From: Vibrio sp. HB236076
Lineage (GTDB): Bacteria > Pseudomonadota > Gammaproteobacteria > Enterobacterales > Vibrionaceae
Length of the DNA stretch: 64,000 nucleotides
Direction of reading: 5' to 3'
Assembly (NCBI RefSeq): GCF_040957575.1
Contig: NZ_CP162601.1
Coordinates: 620,001 to 684,000, forward strand
Made by a program: the position numbers and the translations under genes. This document shows, piece after piece, positions 46,663 to 55,792 of the stretch (position 1 is the first letter of the stretch; each line of letters starts with the position of its first letter). A model generated the notes under the pieces. It was not told where the DNA came from. It saw only the letters and a list, made by a program, of their open reading frames with translations, and did no database searches.

Positions 46663-48012
46663 TTACATTTTGGTCAGTGATTGAGTGACATCATCGACAG
46701 CGCGATACAATTTATCGACCAGTTCATCGATTTGGTCATTAGTGATGATATAGGCCGGGGCTAGCAAAATGTGATGGCCGTGCTGACCGTCGGCGGTGCC
46801 GGGCATCGGATAGCACATTAACCCAAGTGCCATCGCTTTGGCTTTGATCTTGGTGTGCAACGCGCTCGACGAAGCAAAAGGGGTTTTCTTGGCTTTGTCT
46901 TCAACCAATTCAATGGCGCGAAACAGCCCGCGTCCGCGCACATCACCGACGAACGGGTGCTCGGCAAAGCGCTCGGTTAACGTGTGTTGCAGCAACTCAC
47001 CTTTGCTGACCACCTGAGGCAAAAGCTGTTCTTGCTCTAGCGTGTTTAACACGGCCAAGGCACCTGCGGTGGCGACGGCATGGCCCATATAGGTATGACC
47101 GTGTTGGAAAAAACCACTGCCATCGGCGATGGTCTGATGGATCGCTTGGCTGGCAATCATGGCCGCAATCGGCTGATACCCCGCGCCAAGCCCTTTGGCA
47201 ACGGTGACGATATCCGCCTCGATGTGCTCTTGTTGATGGGCAAACAAACTGCCGGTGCGGCCAATGCCACACATCACTTCATCTAAAATGAGTAACAGGC
47301 CATATTGGTCGCAAATTCGGCGAATGGTTTGAAAGTAGCCTTGTTCGGCGGCGACAGCCCCAAGAGTCGCTCCCACCACCGGCTCGGCGATAAAGCCAAT
47401 CAGGTTTTCGGCGCCCACCTCGAGAATTTTTTGTTCAAGCTCTAACGCGCAGCGCTGCCCATATTGGTAAGCACTTTCGTCGGCGCTTTGATATCGGTAG
47501 GCAAAACACGGCGCGATGTGGTGCACTTTCATTAACAAGGGATCAAAGGGGGCTCGGCGCAGTGCATTGCCTCCGGCGGCCAATGCGCCTAAGGTATTGC
47601 CGTGATAGCTTTGGCGGCGGGCGATGAACTGTTGTTTTTGCGGTTGGCCTTTTTCGACAAAGTATTGTCGAGCCAGTTTGAGCGCCGCTTCAATGGCTTC
47701 CGAGCCGCCAGATAAAAAGTAGACTTTGTCGAGCTTACCAGGGGCGTGCGCGATCAGCTTTTCTGCCAGAGCCTCACTGGCTTGAGTGTTAAAAAAACCG
47801 CTGTGGGCGTAGGCAACCGAATCGATTTGTTGATGCAACGCGTCGCGAATGGCCGGGTGACTGTGGCCTAAACAAGAGACCGCGGCACCGCCACTGCCAT
47901 CGAGGTAGGCGTTGCCATTCTGATCGAAAAGATAGACGCCTTCACCACGTGTGGCTATCGGCAGTTGGCTGTGGCAATGACGTTGAAAAATGTGGCTCAT
48001 CTCGATATCCAT
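46663..48012 (-). CDS. class III PLP-dependent aminotransferase
   Basis: A 449-residue omega-aminotransferase-type enzyme. The N-terminal YLDGSGGAAVSCLGHSHPAI, PLP-phosphate loop SGGSEAIEAALKLAR (~105), SYHGNTLGAL (~140), ILDEVMCGIGRTG (~243), and the Schiff-base Lys in TVAKGLGAGYQP (~275) are all present. These enzymes move terminal amino groups from substrates such as beta-alanine, GABA or polyamine derivatives. Start ATG 48012 with AAAGGA 11 bases before; an alternative ATG is at 48000. Divergent from the LysR gene at 48111. Confidence 0.9.
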   Translation of the reverse strand: MDIEMSHIFQRHCHSQLPIATRGEGVYLFDQNGNAYLDGSGGAAVSCLGHSHPAIRDALHQQIDSVAYAHSGFFNTQASEALAEKLIAHAPGKLDKVYFLSGGSEAIEAALKLARQYFVEKGQPQKQQFIARRQSYHGNTLGALAAGGNALRRAPFDPLLMKVHHIAPCFAYRYQSADESAYQYGQRCALELEQKILEVGAENLIGFIAEPVVGATLGAVAAEQGYFQTIRRICDQYGLLLILDEVMCGIGRTGSLFAHQQEHIEADIVTVAKGLGAGYQPIAAMIASQAIHQTIADGSGFFQHGHTYMGHAVATAGALAVLNTLEQEQLLPQVVSKGELLQHTLTERFAEHPFVGDVRGRGLFRAIELVEDKAKKTPFASSSALHTKIKAKAMALGLMCYPMPGTADGQHGHHILLAPAYIITNDQIDELVDKLYRAVDDVTQSLTKM

Positions 48013-48110
48013 GTCTGTGTTTTCCTTTGCGTTGACTCTACGCCTGCTTTACCGAGTTCAACAAACGATCTATTCTCATAGCCAGTGAATAAAAGTCATA
48101 GGGTAGGTCT

Positions 48111-49028
48111 GTGAAAAATCGATTGCCGCCATTAAATGCATTGCAAGTCTTTGAAGTTGCAGCGAGAAAACTCAGCTTCTCACAAGCGGCCAAAGAGCTA
48201 TTCGTGACACAAGGGGCAGTCAGTAAGCAAATTAAACGCTTGGAAAGTCACTTGGACGTCGCCTTGTTTGATCGCCAAGGCAGCGGTTTGCGCCTCACTC
48301 AGGCGGGTAAACAATTTTTGCCCACGGTGATCGAGGCCTTGGATCAGATTCAGAGCGCTTCGTCTTACCTTTCGCAACAAACTCAGTCGGTTGAGCGCTT
48401 TACGGTTGATGTTACTCCGTCGTTCAGTTCACTGTGGTTGATCCCCAGGCTCGAGTCATTGCGATCGACAATCCCCTCTTTGCACCTTGATATCAGTGCC
48501 GGCGATGGCGGCTATCAATTTCATTCATCCAGTGCCGATATTGCGGTGCGTTGTTTGCCTTTGTCGGTCGGGGATGACAAGGCGGTGCTGCTGCGTGCGG
48601 AGCGTTTGTTATTGGTGGCGGGGGCCAAGCGTTTGGCAAGGTCGCCAATTGATTGCCCTGATGATCTGTTGTCGCATCCGTTGTTGATGCACACCACAAG
48701 GCCTCAGTTGTGGCGCCAATGCCTGGATAATTGGGGGGTGGCCAATTCCGATTTACTCCACACCAGCCATGGCGTTGAGCATTTTTACATGTCACTCGAA
48801 GCGGCCCGCCAACAACTGGGGTTAGCGTTGGTCCCTGATTTTTTAGCCGAGCACGCCATTGCATCGGGTGAGCTCGTCAACCCATTGGGGCTGGCGTATG
48901 ACAGCGGATTTGGCTTTTATTTCCTCGCGCCTTCTTATCGCAGCGACCACAAGTTAGTGTGCCAATTGCGCACTTGGTTTAAGACGCAATTGGCCATTAA
49001 TGGTGAGTGTGCTTTAGCGAAACAATGA
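48111..49028 (+). CDS. LysR-family regulator (GcvA-like)
   Basis: A 305-residue LTTR starting with GTG. N-terminus LPPLNALQVFEVAARKLSFS is typical of the GcvA/AmpR-like group, with helix-turn-helix SQAAKELFVTQGAVSKQIK. It is divergent from the aminotransferase-BKACE pair, 98 bases away, and is probably their regulator. Confidence 0.9.
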   Translation: MKNRLPPLNALQVFEVAARKLSFSQAAKELFVTQGAVSKQIKRLESHLDVALFDRQGSGLRLTQAGKQFLPTVIEALDQIQSASSYLSQQTQSVERFTVDVTPSFSSLWLIPRLESLRSTIPSLHLDISAGDGGYQFHSSSADIAVRCLPLSVGDDKAVLLRAERLLLVAGAKRLARSPIDCPDDLLSHPLLMHTTRPQLWRQCLDNWGVANSDLLHTSHGVEHFYMSLEAARQQLGLALVPDFLAEHAIASGELVNPLGLAYDSGFGFYFLAPSYRSDHKLVCQLRTWFKTQLAINGECALAKQ

Positions 49029-49032
49029 GCGT

Positions 49033-49530
49033 TTAGTGAAGGTTTTCCATGTCTTCTGGGCGATAAATTTTGCCGTGAAAGGCAATGTACACCCCTGGCT
49101 CTAAACACTGAGCGGCGGTGATGGCGCTGCCCAGGTTAAAGCTGGCATCGTTAGGAGAAAATCCGGCTAGCGGGATCATGGCACCGGTAAAGACGATCAC
49201 TTGTTGGTGCTCGGCTTGAAGGCGAGACTGTAAATAACGCGCACTGGTAAAGAGGGTAAACGAGCCATGCGTGATCACATGGCGGTTTAATGGACTTTGC
49301 TCAATCGCAGCAACCACTTGATCAATATCTTTATCTTCAATCTCGCGACTGTCTTTCATGCAGACGGTCGTCACATCAAATTGCTCCGCTTGCATACCGG
49401 CGACGTCTTTTAGGTGATCGGCAATCACGCTGTGCTGGTGTGGGATGGGGGTACAACGCTCCGTATCGTAGTAAGAGTCGATAGTACCGCCGGTCAAAAT
49501 GAGTTGAAACTTGTGATTCATGTGTTTCAT
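49033..49530 (-). CDS. short asparaginase-like protein
   Basis: A 165-residue protein matching only the N-terminal domain of L-asparaginases, which are about 330 aa. The nucleophile-type motif LILTGGTIDSYYDT is kept, and FTGAMIPLAGFSPNDASFNL corresponds to the later GAMRP…DG…N segment; but the second catalytic motif, normally HGTDTM, reads THGSFTLFTSARYL, so the Thr-Asp pair is replaced by Ser-Phe. The frame ends with its own stop and no second domain follows, so it is a stable short form rather than a window artefact. Activity is uncertain. Confidence 0.75.
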   Translation of the reverse strand: MKHMNHKFQLILTGGTIDSYYDTERCTPIPHQHSVIADHLKDVAGMQAEQFDVTTVCMKDSREIEDKDIDQVVAAIEQSPLNRHVITHGSFTLFTSARYLQSRLQAEHQQVIVFTGAMIPLAGFSPNDASFNLGSAITAAQCLEPGVYIAFHGKIYRPEDMENLH

Positions 49531-49641
49531 GCTTCCATGTCAGATTGAAATAAAGGGCAATGGGTAACACCGTGAGTGATGCGACGGTGTGATTAAGCCG
49601 TTATTGAAGGCGACTAATGTAACCAAAAACACCCTCTGAGA

Positions 49642-50544
49642 TCACGTTTTATTAAAGGATAATGACTCAAAGCGCTCACTGAGCCAGTCACCGAATACCC
49701 GTACGCGAGACGTTACGTGCTTATTTTGCGGGTAAAGCAGCGACACGGGAATAGGAGCGGGCTGGTAATCGCTGAGTACTTCGATCAGTTCGCCACGTTG
49801 CAGCGCGGTTTCTAGCCGATAGCGCGGCGCCTGAATGAGTCCCAATCCGCCCAGTGCCGCATCAGCATAAAGCCCGGTACTGCTGACGGTTAAACGGGAT
49901 TTGAGCGTGACGCTCACGGGCTCACCGGCTTGCATAAAATCGAGCCGACAGGGCTGGTGAGTAATATCATGGGCGTAGCCAATGGCAAAGTGCTCGGTCA
50001 GTTGGTCTAAGGTTGTCGGTGTGCCGTGTTGCGCCAAATAACGCGGGCTGGCGACGGTAATAATATCAAGCCGAGACAAAGGTTTGGCCACTAAGGTGTT
50101 GTCGTGCAGCGGGCCGACGCGCACCACACAATCGACCCCTTCTTTGATGAGATCGATGTAGTGATCGTCTTCTGACAAATGCAACTCAATGCCCTGATAG
50201 CGTTGGCAAAAGGTATCGAGGTAAGGCATCACAAAGTGGCTGGCCAGTGCCCCCACGATATTGACCCGCAATACGCCTTTTGGCTCACGGGGAGAAAATA
50301 AGTGTTCCGCTTCGTCTAGCTCGGCAAGGATCTTAGTCGCCCGTTGATAAAACAGCGCGCCCTCTTGCGTCAAGTGCACTTGGCGAGTACTGCGCTCTAA
50401 CAGCCGCACTTGTAAACGCGCTTCAAGTTGCTTGATTTGATTGGTTACGGTGGCGCGAGGCAGCAATAAGTCATCGGCGGCTTTGGTAAAGCTCTGGCGC
50501 TCGGCAATACGCACAAAAACCGCCATTTGTTTTAATCTGTCCAT
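49642..50544 (-). CDS. LysR-family transcriptional regulator
   Basis: A 300-residue LTTR of the LTTR_8 group (MDRLKQMAVFVRIAERQSFT, KAADDLLLPRATVTNQIKQL). Divergent from the SDR-DUF1097 pair, with a 178-base shared promoter region that contains a long inverted repeat. It probably regulates those genes. Confidence 0.9.
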   Translation of the reverse strand: MDRLKQMAVFVRIAERQSFTKAADDLLLPRATVTNQIKQLEARLQVRLLERSTRQVHLTQEGALFYQRATKILAELDEAEHLFSPREPKGVLRVNIVGALASHFVMPYLDTFCQRYQGIELHLSEDDHYIDLIKEGVDCVVRVGPLHDNTLVAKPLSRLDIITVASPRYLAQHGTPTTLDQLTEHFAIGYAHDITHQPCRLDFMQAGEPVSVTLKSRLTVSSTGLYADAALGGLGLIQAPRYRLETALQRGELIEVLSDYQPAPIPVSLLYPQNKHVTSRVRVFGDWLSERFESLSFNKT

Positions 50545-50628
50545 AACACTTTCCCTTGCTCGAGCGGTTCCATCTTTGACACCTTCTTTATAGCGCGAGC
50601 CGTTGTGTCTGTCATGGAGATTGTTGTT

Positions 50629-50675
50629 AATTTTCGAATAATGTAGGCCATTATTGCCTCATTATCGAATTAATT
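50629..50675. promoter_or_regulatory. inverted repeat, candidate LysR operator
   Basis: Half-sites AATTTTCGAATAATG (50629-50643) and CATTATCGAATTAATT (50660-50675) form an imperfect inverted repeat in the divergent LysR/SDR promoter region. Confidence 0.5.
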
Positions 50676-50722
50676 TCTCACTTTATACTGGTTTTTGTTA
50701 ACTAAGTAACTGTGAGGAAATC

Positions 50723-51460
50723 ATGATGAACACTTTACCTGTCGCCTTAATTACCGGCGCGTCGAGAGGCATCGGTGCCAGTATTGCCAAGCGCTTAGCC
50801 AGTGATGGTTATGCGGTGGTGATCAATTACGCCAACAGTGCCGCCAAGGCCGAGCAGCTGGTTGAAGAGATTGAACAACAAGGGGGCCAGGCGGTATCAA
50901 TACAAGCGGACGTGGCCAATTCGGAGTCGGTCAATCACCTGTTTGATGAAGTGAAACGCAGGTTTGGCCGCTTAGATGTGCTGGTCAATAACGCGGGGAT
51001 TATGGCCCTAGCACCGGTGTCACAAACCAGTGACCAGCATTATCAATCCCATATTGATACCAATTTAACCGGCACTTTTAACACCTTGCGCTGCGCCGCC
51101 AGTCACATGAACGAGGGCGGGCGCATTATCAATATGTCGACCAGTGTAGTGGGGTTAAAAATGGCCAACTATGGCGTCTACGCCGCGACGAAGGCCGCGG
51201 TCGAGACGCTGTCGGCGATCTTTGCCAAAGAGCTTGCCGGGCGCCAGATCACGGTAAATTGCGTCGCACCAGGTCCGACGGCGACCGAATTGTTCTTAGA
51301 CGGAAAACCACCGTCGGTCATTGAACACTTATCGTCACTCAACCCACTTGGCCGCCTTGGTCAGCCAGAAGACATTGCCAATGTAGTGGCTTTTCTGGCC
51401 GGCACTGATGGTCAATGGGTTAACGGGCAAGTACTGCGTGCCAATGGCGGCATGATTTAA
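50723..51460 (+). CDS. short-chain dehydrogenase (FabG-like)
   Basis: A 245-residue SDR similar to 3-oxoacyl reductases: cofactor loop TGASRGIG (~12-19), NNAG (~90), catalytic Ser in NMSTSVVG (~142), YAATK Tyr-Lys (~155-159), and C-terminal VNGQVLRANGGMI. NADP preference is likely from the Arg after the loop glycine. Substrate unknown. 11 bases before the DUF1097 gene, so an operon. Confidence 0.9.
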   Translation: MMNTLPVALITGASRGIGASIAKRLASDGYAVVINYANSAAKAEQLVEEIEQQGGQAVSIQADVANSESVNHLFDEVKRRFGRLDVLVNNAGIMALAPVSQTSDQHYQSHIDTNLTGTFNTLRCAASHMNEGGRIINMSTSVVGLKMANYGVYAATKAAVETLSAIFAKELAGRQITVNCVAPGPTATELFLDGKPPSVIEHLSSLNPLGRLGQPEDIANVVAFLAGTDGQWVNGQVLRANGGMI

Positions 51461-51471
51461 GGAGTCTTGAT

Positions 51472-51966
51472 ATGTTGATTCAGATGCGTGCTTGGCGTGA
51501 GTGTACCTTTCATCGCGCGACCTTGGTTGCCGCCTGTGTCGCCAGTTTATCTGCCTTACTGACGGCATTAATCGGTTTAGCACCTTGGGTGATGTTTGTT
51601 GGCTGGGTGGCATTTTTCACCCGTCCACCCACTTGGCAAAATGCGCTCAGTGCCGGGCTTTGTTCTGGGTTGGGGTTTGTGTTGGCCATTGGCGCGGCGC
51701 ACTTGATCGGCGGTTTGATGCCGGTTATCGGAGTGTTGTCGTTTGCCTGCGCGGTGTTTGTGTGCGCTTTTGCAGTAGTCAGCCTGCGCGTCATCCCTTG
51801 GGTCAATAATTTAGCGGCTTGGTTTATTGGTATGATTGCTTTTTTTGCAGCCCATCCGCCACTGCATGCCGATAGCCTAGCTGTGTACCTTGCTATTATC
51901 TGGCTTGGTGTGTTCAGCGGTTGGCTCACGGTATTCATTCAACAGTGGTTTACTCGCCCCGCCTAG
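51472..51966 (+). CDS. DUF1097 membrane protein
   Basis: A 164-residue polytopic membrane protein with five hydrophobic segments (ATLVAACVASLSALLTALIG, WVMFVGWVAFF, GLGFVLAIGAAHLIGGL, VLSFACAVFVCAFAVV, FIGMIAFFAAH). The FFTRPPTWQNALSAGLCSGL region fits DUF1097 (YcdZ-like) proteins of unknown function. GGAG lies 7 bases before the ATG. Confidence 0.8.
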   Translation: MLIQMRAWRECTFHRATLVAACVASLSALLTALIGLAPWVMFVGWVAFFTRPPTWQNALSAGLCSGLGFVLAIGAAHLIGGLMPVIGVLSFACAVFVCAFAVVSLRVIPWVNNLAAWFIGMIAFFAAHPPLHADSLAVYLAIIWLGVFSGWLTVFIQQWFTRPA

Positions 51967-51975
51967 TCGCGTTAA

Positions 51976-52010
51976 AGCCCACCAGTGCGTCGTTTGAGCG
52001 CTGGTGGGCT
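51976..52010. terminator. strong hairpin after the DUF1097 gene
   Basis: Perfect 10-bp stem AGCCCACCAG / CTGGTGGGCT with a 15-nt loop, 10 bases after the DUF1097 stop and before the convergent ABC gene. No T-tract follows (TATTCG), so it may be Rho-assisted or an mRNA 3' stabiliser. Confidence 0.6.
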
Positions 52011-52060
52011 TATTCGATCACACAGATCACTCGGCCACAGGCATCATTTCACCACAGACA

Positions 52061-52828
52061 TTATTCGACCACGCACATCGGGGTATTGGCAATCGGATCA
52101 CGGTGAATTTGGGCATCGAGATCAAACACGGCTTTGAGCATAGATTGACTTAGGATGGCTTCAGGGCTGCCTTGTGCGCTGATCTGCCCGGCTTTCATCA
52201 CAATCAAATGATCGCAATATCGCGCAGCTTGGTTGATGTCGTGTAAGACAGTGACGATGGTCTTGCCTTGCTCATTGAGTTTGCGCAACAGCTTCATCAA
52301 CTCGACTTGGTGGTTGATGTCCATATAAGTGGTCGGCTCATCGAGCAGTAAATACGGGGTATCTTGAGCGAGTGTCATGGCAAGCCACACCCGCTGGCGT
52401 TGGCCGCCGGAAAGTTCACTGACCAATTGTTCTGCCAACGCATCGACACCAACGGTCTGCATTGCCTCGGCAACGATTTGGTGATCGCGCGGCTTCAGTC
52501 GCCCCCAAAACCCGGTGTGAGGACTGCGTCCGTACGCCACTAGATCTTTAACGATAATGCCTTCTGGGATGGGTTGCGTTTGTGGCAGCAAGGCCAATTG
52601 CGTGGCGAGGTAAGCGGGTGACAGGCCATGCAGGGACTGGTTTTGCCATCGCGCTTCACCCGTTAATGGCGTTAAAATATTGGCCAACGCCTTGAGCAAG
52701 GTCGATTTACCGCATCCGTTTGGGCCAATCAGTGCGATGACTTTGCCGTCGGGGATCTCAATAGTAACGTGTTGGACAATCGCTTTGTCGTGATAACCAA
52801 CACTGAGATTATGGGTGGTGAGTGCCAT
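52061..52828 (-). CDS. siderophore/heme-type ABC transporter ATPase (FecE/FepC-like), orphan
   Basis: A 255-residue ABC ATPase. Walker A GPNGCGKSTLLKAL (~37-44), Q-loop LLPQTQPIPEGI, signature LSGGQRQRVWLAMTLAQDTP, Walker B YLLLDEPTTYMDI, H-loop TVLHDINQAARYCDHLI. The …YGRSPHTGFWG… segment is typical of the FecCDE iron-siderophore/cobalamin importer class. Its permease and binding protein are not in the neighbourhood. Start ATG 52828 begins MALTTHNLSVGY; the open frame reaches 52861 without better signals. Confidence 0.88.
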   Translation of the reverse strand: MALTTHNLSVGYHDKAIVQHVTIEIPDGKVIALIGPNGCGKSTLLKALANILTPLTGEARWQNQSLHGLSPAYLATQLALLPQTQPIPEGIIVKDLVAYGRSPHTGFWGRLKPRDHQIVAEAMQTVGVDALAEQLVSELSGGQRQRVWLAMTLAQDTPYLLLDEPTTYMDINHQVELMKLLRKLNEQGKTIVTVLHDINQAARYCDHLIVMKAGQISAQGSPEAILSQSMLKAVFDLDAQIHRDPIANTPMCVVE

Positions 52829-53083
52829 GGTGCTATGAGTCCTAAATCCTTTGATAACCATCGTGTTCGCAACGGTGTTCGCCGCTGTCGATAACGTGTT
52901 GAGCCGCGTTGTTTTCTTGATCTTTTGGCCGATTATAGAGACTTATCAAACGACTGTCATTGACTTGCCATGAGTCAGTCTTAGTGCTGAGCAGGTTGGA
53001 TGAGGCGATTGGACACTCATCACATCGAAACGAGAAGGCCCCACCGAGTGAGTGGGGCTGCGAAGGGCGGGGCAAGACAGTGC

Positions 53084-54727
53084 TCACATATTGGGATAAT
53101 TAGGGCCATCCCCCCCTTGTGGCGTACTCCAGACAATGTTTTGCATCGGGTCTTTAATGTCACAGGTTTTGCAGTGCAAGCAGTTTTGAAAGTTGATCTG
53201 AAACTTGTGCGCTTGTTGCTCTGTCACCACTTCATAAACGCCAGCCGGGCAATAGCGCTGCGCGGGTTCATCAAACTGGGGCAAGGTCACCTTGATCGGC
53301 AACTCACTGTCGTGCAGACGCAGGTGCGCCGGTTGGGATTCATCGTGATTGGTGGCAGAAAAGGCCACGTTGGTGAGTCGGTCGAAACTGAGTACGCCAT
53401 CGGGCTTGGGGTAATCGATGGGCGTGAACTTTTCCGCCGCTTGCGTCGATTCGGCGTCGCTTTTGCCATGGGGCATTGAACCCAATAACGGCTTGCCAAA
53501 CAAACTGGCCCACCACATATCTAGCCCCCCAAAGATCAGACCGCCCCACAGACCAAACTTCGACCACAATGGTTTGACGTTTTGCACCGGTTTTAAATCT
53601 TGACCAATGGCGCCATTGCGAAGCTCATCGTTGTAGTCAGTGAGCACATCGCTTTGACGGCCTTGATGGATCGCCTCGACGGCGGCGCTGGCGGCCAGTT
53701 GCCCAGATAACATCGCATTGTGGTTGCCTTTAATACGCGGCACATTGACCAGGCCGGCCGAGCAGCCAAGCAGCGCACCGCCGGCAAAGGCCACCTCTGG
53801 GATCGACTGGTAACCGCCTTCCGAGATAGCACGAGCGCCATACGCGACGCGCTCACCGCCTTCGAGTAATTGGGCGATCTCGGGGTGGTGCTTGAAGCGT
53901 TGAAACTCTTGATAGGGCGATAAATGGGGGTTGGCGTAATTCAGGTGCACAACAAAACCGATAAACACTTGATTGTCTTCGGCGTGATAGATGAATGAAC
54001 CGCCACCAGCGTGGTTGTTTAAAGGCCAGCCCATGGTGTGCACTACGGTGCCGAGCTGGTGTTTTTCTGGGTCGATTTTCCAGATCTCTTTCATGCCAAG
54101 ACCGTATTTTTGTACTTGATGCCCTTGGCTTAAATTGAGCTTTTTGATCACTTGTTGGCTAAGCGACCCGCGCACGCCTTCGGCTAAGAAAACGTATTTG
54201 CCTTTTAAGATCATGCCGGGTTCGTAAGCGGGGCCTTCGCTGCCATCGCTTTGGCGGCCAAATTCCCCAGCAACCACGCCGACTAAGGTATCGCCTTCCC
54301 AGACGAGTTCTGAGCACGCCATGCCAGGAAAAATCTCCACGCCCAGCGCTTCGGCTTGTTCGGCCAGCCAGCGGCACACATTGCCCATCGAGACGATGTA
54401 GTTACCGTGATTGTTCATCAATTTTGGCATTGCCATGTTAGGCAGTGTCAGTTTGCCTCGCTCAGTGAGCATGACAAACTTATCGCTGGTGACTGGGGTC
54501 TTGATTGGCGTGTCCATGTCTCGCCAATGGGGGAATAACGCATCAAGGCCGCTGGGGTCTAATACCGCACCAGACAAAATGTGCGCGCCAATTTCTGAGC
54601 CTTTCTCCAATAAAATCACCGACAATTCAGGATCGAGCTGTTTGGTGCGAATGGCGGCCGAAAGGCCAGCCGGACCGCCGCCGACAATGACGACGTCGTA
54701 TTCCATGAGTTCGCGTTCTGTGGTCAT
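53084..54727 (-). CDS. electron transfer flavoprotein:ubiquinone oxidoreductase
   Basis: A 547-residue ETF-QO, which takes electrons from reduced ETF to the quinone pool at the membrane face. N-terminal FAD motif DVVIVGGGPAGLSAAIR, a central substrate/quinone region, and a C-terminal [4Fe-4S] domain with Cys in RYCPAGVYE and the NCLHCKTCDIKDP cluster. Length is standard (~550 aa). GGAG precedes the ATG. It follows etfB-etfA-folD-purU in the same direction, 137 bases after purU, completing the ETF electron path. Confidence 0.95.
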   Translation of the reverse strand: MTTERELMEYDVVIVGGGPAGLSAAIRTKQLDPELSVILLEKGSEIGAHILSGAVLDPSGLDALFPHWRDMDTPIKTPVTSDKFVMLTERGKLTLPNMAMPKLMNNHGNYIVSMGNVCRWLAEQAEALGVEIFPGMACSELVWEGDTLVGVVAGEFGRQSDGSEGPAYEPGMILKGKYVFLAEGVRGSLSQQVIKKLNLSQGHQVQKYGLGMKEIWKIDPEKHQLGTVVHTMGWPLNNHAGGGSFIYHAEDNQVFIGFVVHLNYANPHLSPYQEFQRFKHHPEIAQLLEGGERVAYGARAISEGGYQSIPEVAFAGGALLGCSAGLVNVPRIKGNHNAMLSGQLAASAAVEAIHQGRQSDVLTDYNDELRNGAIGQDLKPVQNVKPLWSKFGLWGGLIFGGLDMWWASLFGKPLLGSMPHGKSDAESTQAAEKFTPIDYPKPDGVLSFDRLTNVAFSATNHDESQPAHLRLHDSELPIKVTLPQFDEPAQRYCPAGVYEVVTEQQAHKFQINFQNCLHCKTCDIKDPMQNIVWSTPQGGDGPNYPNM

Positions 54728-54864
54728 ACACTACTCCTTGTTGAATAACCTAATGAAACCTAACCGCCCCCAGTCGGGTGACACGAGGGTGGGTAGCTCA
54801 TTTGATGGTGTCTAACCAGCCAAGGCAGACGAGAGACTAGGCTTTCGTCCGCCTAGCTTGTGAT

Positions 54865-55749
54865 TTAGCCAATTCGCTCTGACGAAAAGCTACCTGGTGA
54901 CGGCGGGAACACCACGGTTTTTTGACCGTTGAGAAACACCCGACGATTAACGTGGGCGTGAATCGCTCGCGCTAACACCGAGGATTCCACTTCGCGGCCA
55001 AGACTGACGTAATCATCAGCCGATTGCGCGTGAGTGACCCGGGTGGTGTCTTGCTCAATGATCGGTCCTTCGTCGAGGTCGGCGGTCACGTAATGCGACG
55101 TTGCCCCTATCCATTTCACGCCTTTTTGGAAGGCTTGGCGATAAGGGCTGGCCCCTTTGAATGACGGCAAGAAAGAGTGGTGAATATTGATGATTTTGCC
55201 GGACATTTTTTGACAAAGCGCGTCAGACAAGATCTGCATGTAGCGGGCGAGGACCACAAGCTCTGCACCGCTTTCGTCAACCAGCGACAGCAAGCGCGCT
55301 TCGGCCTCGGCTTTGTTGTCTTTGGTGACCTTGATGTAATGGAAAGGAATGTCGTTGTTGACCACCAGTTTTTGATAGTCCATGTGGTTAGACACCACCG
55401 CGACAATCTCAATCGGCAATGAGCCAATGCGACTGCGGTAGATCAAATCATTTAAGCAATGGCCATAGCGAGACACCATGATCAACACTTTCATTTTTTC
55501 GTCTTCGCCGCGAATATCCCAATCCATCTCGAAGTTTTCCGCCACATCGGCAAAACCAACGGCCAGATCATCGCGGGTGGCCCCCATTTCGCTGATGATG
55601 CTGATCCGAGTAAAAAAGCGCCCGGTGTCGGGATCATCAAACTGAGCACTATCTGAAATAAAGCAGCCTTTTTCAGCTAAATAACCTGAAATCGCGGCGA
55701 CAATACCGCGTTGTGAAGGGCAGGTAACGGTTAAACAATACTTGGGCAT
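54865..55749 (-). CDS. purU: formyltetrahydrofolate deformylase
   Basis: A 294-residue PurU: N-terminal ACT domain (CLTVTCPSQRGIVAAISGYL) and C-terminal formyl-transferase-like hydrolase domain with NIHHSFLPSFKGASPYRQAF and GATSHYVTADLDEGPIIEQD, which include the conserved Asn-His-Asp triad. It releases formate and THF from 10-formyl-THF. Its place right after folD and beside etfBA suggests disposal of excess C1 units rather than its usual purine-balance role. Confidence 0.95.
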   Translation of the reverse strand: MPKYCLTVTCPSQRGIVAAISGYLAEKGCFISDSAQFDDPDTGRFFTRISIISEMGATRDDLAVGFADVAENFEMDWDIRGEDEKMKVLIMVSRYGHCLNDLIYRSRIGSLPIEIVAVVSNHMDYQKLVVNNDIPFHYIKVTKDNKAEAEARLLSLVDESGAELVVLARYMQILSDALCQKMSGKIINIHHSFLPSFKGASPYRQAFQKGVKWIGATSHYVTADLDEGPIIEQDTTRVTHAQSADDYVSLGREVESSVLARAIHAHVNRRVFLNGQKTVVFPPSPGSFSSERIG

Positions 55750-55792
55750 AACGACCTCGACAATCCTTTGAATGTAATTGATTCCATAACAC

